Of a stretch of 8,326 bases of DNA, positions 4,489-8,326 are shown piece by piece. The first letter of the stretch is position 1. Each line of letters begins with the position of its first letter. The notes below the pieces were generated by a model. That model worked only from the letters and a program-made list of their open reading frames with translations, was not told where the DNA came from and made no database searches. Source of the stretch: a bacterium (GTDB lineage Bacteria; Actinomycetota; Acidimicrobiia; Acidimicrobiales; CATQHL01); contig JAPONU010000123.1 of assembly GCA_026713745.1 (NCBI GenBank), forward strand, positions 1 to 8,326, given 5' to 3'. The position numbers and the translations under genes were made by a program.

Positions 4489-5549
4489 ACTCCTCGGCAC
4501 CTCTCGACACGCTCGGCATGTTCGCCGCCACGGCGTCGATGCCCGAGCAGATCGCCACCGGGGTGGAGGCCGTCGCCGACAGCGGGCTGGCGGCCGGGAT
4601 CGCCGACCCGGACGTCATCACCAGCGTGCTGGTGCTGGGCATGGGCGGCAGCGGCATGGTGGGGGACTTCCTGGCCGTGACGGCGGGTCCGTTCATGTCC
4701 CTGCCGGTGGTGGTCGTGAAGAACTACGTCCCCCCCAGCTACGTCGACCGGCGCACGCTCGTGCTGGCCGTGTCGTTCTCCGGGGAGACCGAGGAGACGC
4801 TGTCGGCCGCGAGCATCGCAGCCGAGCGGGGCGGGCAGATGGTCGCCGTGTGCACCGGAGGTCGCCTCCAGGCCCTGGCCGGGTCATGGGGGGCGCCGGT
4901 GCTGCCGGTGGACCCCACCATCCCCATGCCGCGAGCGGGTCTCGCCGCCATGGCCGCCCCGGTGCTGGCGTTGCTGGAGGACCTGGGGTTCTTCCCGGGT
5001 GCCAGCGAGTGGCTGGCACGGGCGGCGGAGCAATTGCGCCTGCGGCGGAGCCAGCTCTCCGAGTCAGCCAACCCGGCGCTGCGGCTGGCCCGGGAGATCT
5101 CCGGGACTATCCCCGTCGTCTACGGACCGGGTGGGATCGGGGAGGTGGCGGCCCGGCGCTGGAAGGCGCAGTTCAACGAGAACGCCAAGACGCCGGCCTT
5201 CAGCGCAGGCCTGCCGGAGATGACCCACAACGAGATCGCCGGCTGGGGCAGCTTCGACGAGCTCACCGCGCCGTCCTTCAGCGCCGTGCAGCTCCGCCAC
5301 GACTTCGAGCCGCCGCAGGTGGCGGCCACTTTCGACTTCCTCGACGACCACCTCACGGACGCGGTGCGAGAGGTCTACGAGGTGCGCGCCGGCGGTGAAG
5401 GTCCGATCGCGCAGATCATGGACCTGATGCTGTTCGGCGACTACGTGTCGCTGCACCTGGCCGCGCTGCGAGGAATGGATCCCGGCCCGATCCCCGCCAT
5501 CGCCGAGCTGAAGGAGGCCCTCAGCGGAACGGGAGGAGAGGGAGCGTGA
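4485..5549 (+). CDS. Bifunctional phosphoglucose/phosphomannose isomerase (SIS domain)
   Basis: This 354-residue cytoplasmic enzyme interconverts glucose-6-phosphate or mannose-6-phosphate with fructose-6-phosphate, feeding glycolysis and GDP-mannose supply. Two SIS halves are visible: G-M-G-G-S-G-M-V-G-D (52-61), the phosphate-binding S-F-S-G-E-T-E-E-T (97-105), and a C-terminal bact-PGI_C part with F-N-E232-N-A-K and P-E-M-T-H248-N-E-I. The Glu and His are 16 residues apart, as are the Glu203/His219 catalytic pair of the archaeal PGI/PMI enzymes. Arg150 in P-M-P-R-A-G-L is likely the other conserved catalytic residue. Length fits the archaeal-type bifunctional family (about 300-350) better than classical PGI. 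Start ATG overlaps the upstream stop; the end overlaps the ahcY GTG (GTGA). In some actinobacteria this gene is called manA. Confidence 0.88.
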   Translation: MNSSAPLDTLGMFAATASMPEQIATGVEAVADSGLAAGIADPDVITSVLVLGMGGSGMVGDFLAVTAGPFMSLPVVVVKNYVPPSYVDRRTLVLAVSFSGETEETLSAASIAAERGGQMVAVCTGGRLQALAGSWGAPVLPVDPTIPMPRAGLAAMAAPVLALLEDLGFFPGASEWLARAAEQLRLRRSQLSESANPALRLAREISGTIPVVYGPGGIGEVAARRWKAQFNENAKTPAFSAGLPEMTHNEIAGWGSFDELTAPSFSAVQLRHDFEPPQVAATFDFLDDHLTDAVREVYEVRAGGEGPIAQIMDLMLFGDYVSLHLAALRGMDPGPIPAIAELKEALSGTGGEGA

Positions 5550-7006
5550 GCCTCGCCGACGGCGACTTCGCGGTCGCCGACCTGTCGTTGGCGCCGTTCG
5601 GGCGCAAGGAGATCCAGCTGGCCGAGCACGAGATGCCGGGGCTCATGGCGCTCCGGGCCCGCCACAGCGATGCGAAACCCCTGGCGGGCGCCCGCATCGC
5701 CGGCTCTCTGCACATGACGGTGCAGACGGCGGTGCTCATCGAGACCCTCTGCGAGCTGGGCGCCGAGGTGCGTTGGGCGTCGTGCAACATCTTCTCCACC
5801 CAGGATCACGCCGCCGCGGCCACCGCGGTGGGGCCCGAGGGCACCGCGGAGGACCCTCGCGGCGTGCCGGTCTTCGCCTGGAAGGGCGAGACGCTGGAGG
5901 AGTACTGGCGCTGCTGTGAGCAGGTGCTGCGCTGGCCCGGCGGCGGGGGCCCGACGCTCGTCCTCGACGACGGCGGCGATGCCACCATGCTGCTGCACGA
6001 GGGTCTGGCCTGCGAGCAGGCCGGCGCGGTGCCGGGGCCCGCGGCGGATGCGAGCGCCGAGTGGCGGGTGGTTCTCGACACGCTGCGCCGCGTGTTGAGC
6101 GAGGATCCGCAGGTGTGGCAGCGTGCGGCCGCCGGTGTGCGGGGCGTCAGCGAGGAGACCACCACGGGAGTGCACCGCCTGTACCGGATGCAGCGCGACG
6201 GCACGCTGCTGTTCCCGGCCATCAACGTGAACGACTCGGTCACCAAGTCCAAGTTCGACAACCTCTACGGGTGCCGCCACTCTCTCATCGACGGGATCAA
6301 GCGGGCCACCGACGTGATGCTGGGCGGCAAGCTGGCGGTGGTCTGCGGCTACGGCGACGTGGGCAAGGGCTGCGCCGCCGCGCTGGCGGGCCAGGGTGCG
6401 CGCGTGGTCGTGATCGAGGTCGACCCGATCTGCGCGCTGCAGGCCGCCATGGAGGGCCACGAGGTGTGCCGGCTCGAGGACGTCATGAGCACCGCGGACA
6501 TCTTCATTACCGCCACCGGCTGCCGCGACGTCATTTCCGCCGAGCACATGGGGCGGATGAAGCACCAGGCCATCGTCGGCAACATCGGCCACTTCGACAA
6601 CGAGGTGGACGTGGCGGGCCTCGACCGGCTCTCCGACGTCCAGCGGGTGCACATCAAGGACCAGGTGGACGAGTACGTCTTCCCCGACGGCCACTCGGTG
6701 ATCCTGCTCTCGGAGGGGCGCCTGCTGAACCTGGGAAACGCCACCGGCCATCCCAGTTTCGTGATGTCCTTCAGCTTCACGAACCAGGTGCTCGCCCAGA
6801 TGGAACTGCACCGCAACGCCGAGCGCTACCGCGACGAAGCTGGGCGTCCCGACGTGGTGACGCTGCCGAAGCATCTCGACGAGGAGGTGGCCAGGCTGCA
6901 CCTCGACGCCCTCGGCATCCGGCTCAGCCGCCTCAGCGACGGCCAGGCCGACTACCTCGGCGTATCGCCGGACGGTCCCTACAAGCCCGACCACTACAAG
7001 TACTGA
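5546..7006 (+). CDS. ahcY: Adenosylhomocysteinase (S-adenosyl-L-homocysteine hydrolase)
   Basis: The 486-residue enzyme hydrolyses S-adenosylhomocysteine to adenosine and homocysteine with bound NAD, relieving product inhibition of methyltransferases. Key features: G-S-L-H-M-T (53-58), L-D141-D142-G-G-D, S-E-E204-T-T-T, N-D-S-V-T-K234-S-K-F-D238-N239-L-Y-G-C243, Rossmann motif G268-Y-G-D-V-G-K-G275, G-N-I-G-H349-F-D-N-E, and the C-terminal K480-P-D-H-Y-K-Y that closes the neighbouring subunit's NAD site. It carries the roughly 40-residue insert (about 155-195) of long bacterial forms. The start is a GTG overlapping the previous stop, with a purine run GGGAGGAGAGG at 5531-5541. All catalytic residues are present. 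Coupling to the isomerase gene puts methyl-cycle and sugar-phosphate enzymes in one transcript; the neighbourhood is conserved in actinobacteria. Confidence 0.97.
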   Translation: MSLADGDFAVADLSLAPFGRKEIQLAEHEMPGLMALRARHSDAKPLAGARIAGSLHMTVQTAVLIETLCELGAEVRWASCNIFSTQDHAAAATAVGPEGTAEDPRGVPVFAWKGETLEEYWRCCEQVLRWPGGGGPTLVLDDGGDATMLLHEGLACEQAGAVPGPAADASAEWRVVLDTLRRVLSEDPQVWQRAAAGVRGVSEETTTGVHRLYRMQRDGTLLFPAINVNDSVTKSKFDNLYGCRHSLIDGIKRATDVMLGGKLAVVCGYGDVGKGCAAALAGQGARVVVIEVDPICALQAAMEGHEVCRLEDVMSTADIFITATGCRDVISAEHMGRMKHQAIVGNIGHFDNEVDVAGLDRLSDVQRVHIKDQVDEYVFPDGHSVILLSEGRLLNLGNATGHPSFVMSFSFTNQVLAQMELHRNAERYRDEAGRPDVVTLPKHLDEEVARLHLDALGIRLSRLSDGQADYLGVSPDGPYKPDHYKY

Positions 7007-7091
7007 CCGACCTGCTGGCGGACCCGGCCCGCGTCGGCGGCCGCCACCCGACGACCACCCCGACCACCCCGACAAGCACGAGGAAGCAACG
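7007..7091. other. 85-bp spacer between ahcY and the hydrolase gene, with short repeats
   Basis: The spacer holds a 10-bp palindrome GGCGGCCGCC (about 7037-7047) and a 9-bp unit CGACCACCC repeated 2.4 times (7052-7073). It could end the upstream transcript or separate two transcription units. There is no T-run and no clear promoter. Confidence 0.3.
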
Positions 7092-7754
7092 ATGATCCAA
7101 CTCACCGCCGCCGACGGCCACGTACTCGACGCCTACGAGGCCGGCCCGCCGGACGCCGCCGCGGGCATCGTGATCATCCAGGAGATCTTCGGGGTGAACG
7201 CCCACATCCGCGACGTCACCGACCGCTACGGGGCCCTCGGCTTCCGGGCGGTCGCACCGGCACTGTTCGACCGGCTCGAGCGGGGGGTTGAACTGGGCTA
7301 CACCGCCGACACCGTGCCCCAGGGCAGGGCGATGCGCGCCGCCATCGACTGGGACGACACGGTGCGCGACGTGGGCGCCGCGGTCGAGTACCTGTCCGGA
7401 AACGGACCGGTCGGCGTGGTCGGCTACTGCTACGGCGGCAGCCTGGCCTGGCTGGCGGCGCACTCCCTGCCGGTGGCCGCCGCCGTGGGCTACTACGGCG
7501 GGCAGATCATCCAGTTCACCGACCGTGCCCCGCAGGCGCCGGTGCTGCTGCTGTTCGGCGAGGTGGACTACATGATCCCCCTCAGCGACGTGGAGGAGAT
7601 CGCCAAGGCGCACCCCACGGTGCCGGTGCACGTGTACCCGGGCGCCGACCACGGATTCAACTGCGACGCCCGCGACTCCTACCACCCCACCGCCGCAGCG
7701 CAGGCCCTGGAGCGCACCCTGGCGTTCCTGGCCGACGCCGGCGTGCGCCCCTAG
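7092..7754 (+). CDS. Dienelactone hydrolase family protein
   Basis: A 220-residue alpha/beta hydrolase of the DLH family. The nucleophile elbow is G-Y-C113-Y-G-G-S, the cysteine type typical of carboxymethylenebutenolidase, with Asp159 (in G-E-V-D-Y) and His187 (D-H-G-F-N) completing the Cys-Asp-His triad. Glu31 in Q-E-I-F-G-V-N corresponds to the Glu that holds the cysteine in the resting enzyme. The family hydrolyses dienelactone from chloroaromatic degradation, but many members act on other lactones or esters; no substrate can be read from sequence. No signal peptide, so cytoplasmic. Start ATG has GAGGA at 7080-7084. The following RraA-like gene, often linked to aromatic ring-cleavage pathways, hints at a joint catabolic role, which is an inference. 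Confidence 0.88.
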   Translation: MIQLTAADGHVLDAYEAGPPDAAAGIVIIQEIFGVNAHIRDVTDRYGALGFRAVAPALFDRLERGVELGYTADTVPQGRAMRAAIDWDDTVRDVGAAVEYLSGNGPVGVVGYCYGGSLAWLAAHSLPVAAAVGYYGGQIIQFTDRAPQAPVLLLFGEVDYMIPLSDVEEIAKAHPTVPVHVYPGADHGFNCDARDSYHPTAAAQALERTLAFLADAGVRP

Positions 7755-7767
7755 GAGGCTTCCCGCA

Positions 7768-7872
7768 ATGCGCGGTTCACGCCCCGTCATTCCGGCAGCG
7801 GCCGGAATCCAGACTCCGCCGATCCGGACCGGCGCCATCGAAGCCCTCTCCGGGGGAAGGATCCGACCATGA
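7768..7872 (+). CDS. Possible 34-codon leader ORF upstream of the RraA-family gene
   Basis: ATG at 7768 follows a strong Shine-Dalgarno (AGGAGG, 7753-7758) by 9 nt, and the TGA at 7870-7872 overlaps the ATG of the next gene (ATGA). The Shine-Dalgarno overlaps the hydrolase stop codon TAG, so translation would be coupled at both ends. The peptide (M-R-G-S-R-P-V-I-P-A-A-A-G-I-Q...) is largely the translation of the REP-like hairpin, so it has no protein family of its own. It may be a chance frame that uses an old Shine-Dalgarno of the next gene, which has its own purine run GGGGGAAGG at 7852-7860. Confidence 0.3.
   Translation: MRGSRPVIPAAAGIQTPPIRTGAIEALSGGRIRP
7785..7812. repeat. REP-like hairpin (GTCATTCC...GGAATCCAG type)
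   Basis: ATTCCGGC (7789-7796), loop AGCG, and the exact complement GCCGGAAT (7801-7808) lie within GTC...CCAGAC. This is the shape of the widespread intergenic REP-like family with consensus GTCATTCCCGC-loop-GCGGGAATCCAG; read on the minus strand it gives the familiar W-I-P-A-x-A-G-M-T peptide (here W-I-P-A-A-A-G-M-T). Such repeats often occur many times per genome. The hairpin may also slow or end transcription after the hydrolase gene. Confidence 0.75.
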
Positions 7873-8326
7873 ACCCCAACGTCGTGGTGCGCAACGTGGA
7901 GCGTGCCCCCAGAGAGCTGCTCGAGGGGTTCGGTGAGGTCGACACCTCCACCGTGCACGAAGCCCTGGGCCGGTTCGGCTTCGCCGGCGCCCATATCCGG
8001 CCCGTCCAGCAGGGCGCTCGCATCGCCGGCTCGGCGGTAACCGTGCTGGTGCACCCCGGCGACAACATCATGATCCATGCCGCCATCGCGCTCCTGGCGC
8101 CGGGTGACGTGCTGGTGGTCGCCAGCACCGCGCCCTCCACCAACGCCCTGTTCGGGGAGTTGATGGCCACCTCGACGGTGGCCCGCGGCGGGGTGGGGCT
8201 CATCACCGACGGGGCGGTGCGCGACGTCGACGCCATCCGCGACATGGGATTCCCGGTGTGGTCGCAGCACATCGGCTGCCAGGGCCCCATGAAGACCACA
8301 CCCGGCTGGGTGAACATCCCGATCAC
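7869..8326 (+). CDS. RraA-family protein / 4-carboxy-4-hydroxy-2-oxoadipate aldolase-like (3' end cut)
   Basis: The first 152 residues are in the window, with no stop before the edge; a full member is about 210-230. Motifs: A-P-G-D-V-L-V-V (77-84), G-E97-L-M, G-L-I-T-D114-G-A-V-R118-D119-V-D-A-I-R, and G-P-M-K-T-T-P-G-W-V-N-I-P-I near the edge. The D-G-x-x-R-D pattern binds the divalent metal and pyruvyl substrate in class II HMG/CHA aldolases, while RraA proper, which inhibits RNase E, lacks this catalysis. An aldolase making pyruvate is therefore more likely than a ribonuclease inhibitor. Start ATG has GGGGGAAGG 8 nt upstream. The family is common in aromatic catabolism, consistent with the adjacent dienelactone hydrolase. 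Substrate is unknown. Confidence 0.85.
   Translation, partial: MNPNVVVRNVERAPRELLEGFGEVDTSTVHEALGRFGFAGAHIRPVQQGARIAGSAVTVLVHPGDNIMIHAAIALLAPGDVLVVASTAPSTNALFGELMATSTVARGGVGLITDGAVRDVDAIRDMGFPVWSQHIGCQGPMKTTPGWVNIPI

Noticed and set aside
5510..5560. SAH riboswitch in front of ahcY
   Set aside because: ahcY starts inside the end of the upstream gene (GTGA overlap), leaving no leader for a riboswitch.
7052..7073. CRISPR-like or functional tandem repeat
   Set aside because: Only 2.4 copies of a 9-bp low-complexity unit; no spacers or longer array.
5441..7105. A 554-codon minus-strand open frame
   Set aside because: It is antisense to ahcY, rich in His/Val/Arg with no motif; typical of the complement of a high-GC gene.
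6933..8270. A 445-codon minus-strand open frame over the hydrolase and aldolase genes
   Set aside because: Antisense to two recognised genes and contains the translated REP repeat; no family signal.

Overview
The window is high-GC bacterial DNA with Shine-Dalgarno-led genes, and stop/start overlaps (ATGA, GTGA) join the three genes Trm112-like, pgi/pmi and ahcY. The gene order (Trm112-like small protein, bifunctional phosphoglucose/phosphomannose isomerase, S-adenosylhomocysteine hydrolase) and the RCC1-type repeat fragments suggest an actinomycetote, perhaps of the Acidimicrobiia. That placement is an inference from gene content, not from a marker gene.

Region 1 (1-4171) is an accessory, decaying zone. 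It holds: a frameshifted lipoprotein with an RCC1-like motif (125-503); a DUF4143-type AAA ATPase on the minus strand (500-1756); an AT-rich promoter-like patch with a 13-bp imperfect direct repeat (1874-1932); a stretch without a recognised gene; a 5' stub of a Trm112-like gene (2256-2309); the left part of an IS30-like element cut after its helix-turn-helix (2309-2525), fused out of frame to an RCC1-repeat fragment (about 2521-2712); and an intact second ATPase with a C-terminal winged-helix-like part (2905-4098), which has its own promoter-like sequence, a perfect 16-bp palindrome and a strong Shine-Dalgarno.

Region 2 (4172-8326) is a conserved metabolic gene row on the plus strand. It reads: Trm112-like protein, pgi/pmi, ahcY, a dienelactone-hydrolase-family protein, a possible 34-codon ORF containing a REP-like hairpin, and an RraA-family protein cut by the window end. 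The first genes connect sugar-phosphate interconversion with the methyl cycle; the dienelactone hydrolase and RraA-like genes look catabolic and may have a separate promoter.

The most informative structural signal is a 133-bp direct repeat, 118/133 identical with no gaps. Its left copy (2176-2308) carries the upstream region and first 17 codons of a Trm112-like gene. Its right copy (4172-4304) is the same region of the intact gene. The two copies bracket the IS30 remnant, the RCC1 fragment and the second ATPase. Either a cassette arrived with, or recombined through, the 5' end of this housekeeping gene, or a duplicated gene copy was broken by IS30. I do not see a clear new multi-gene system; the candidate worth following is the ATPase cassette bracketed by this repeat.
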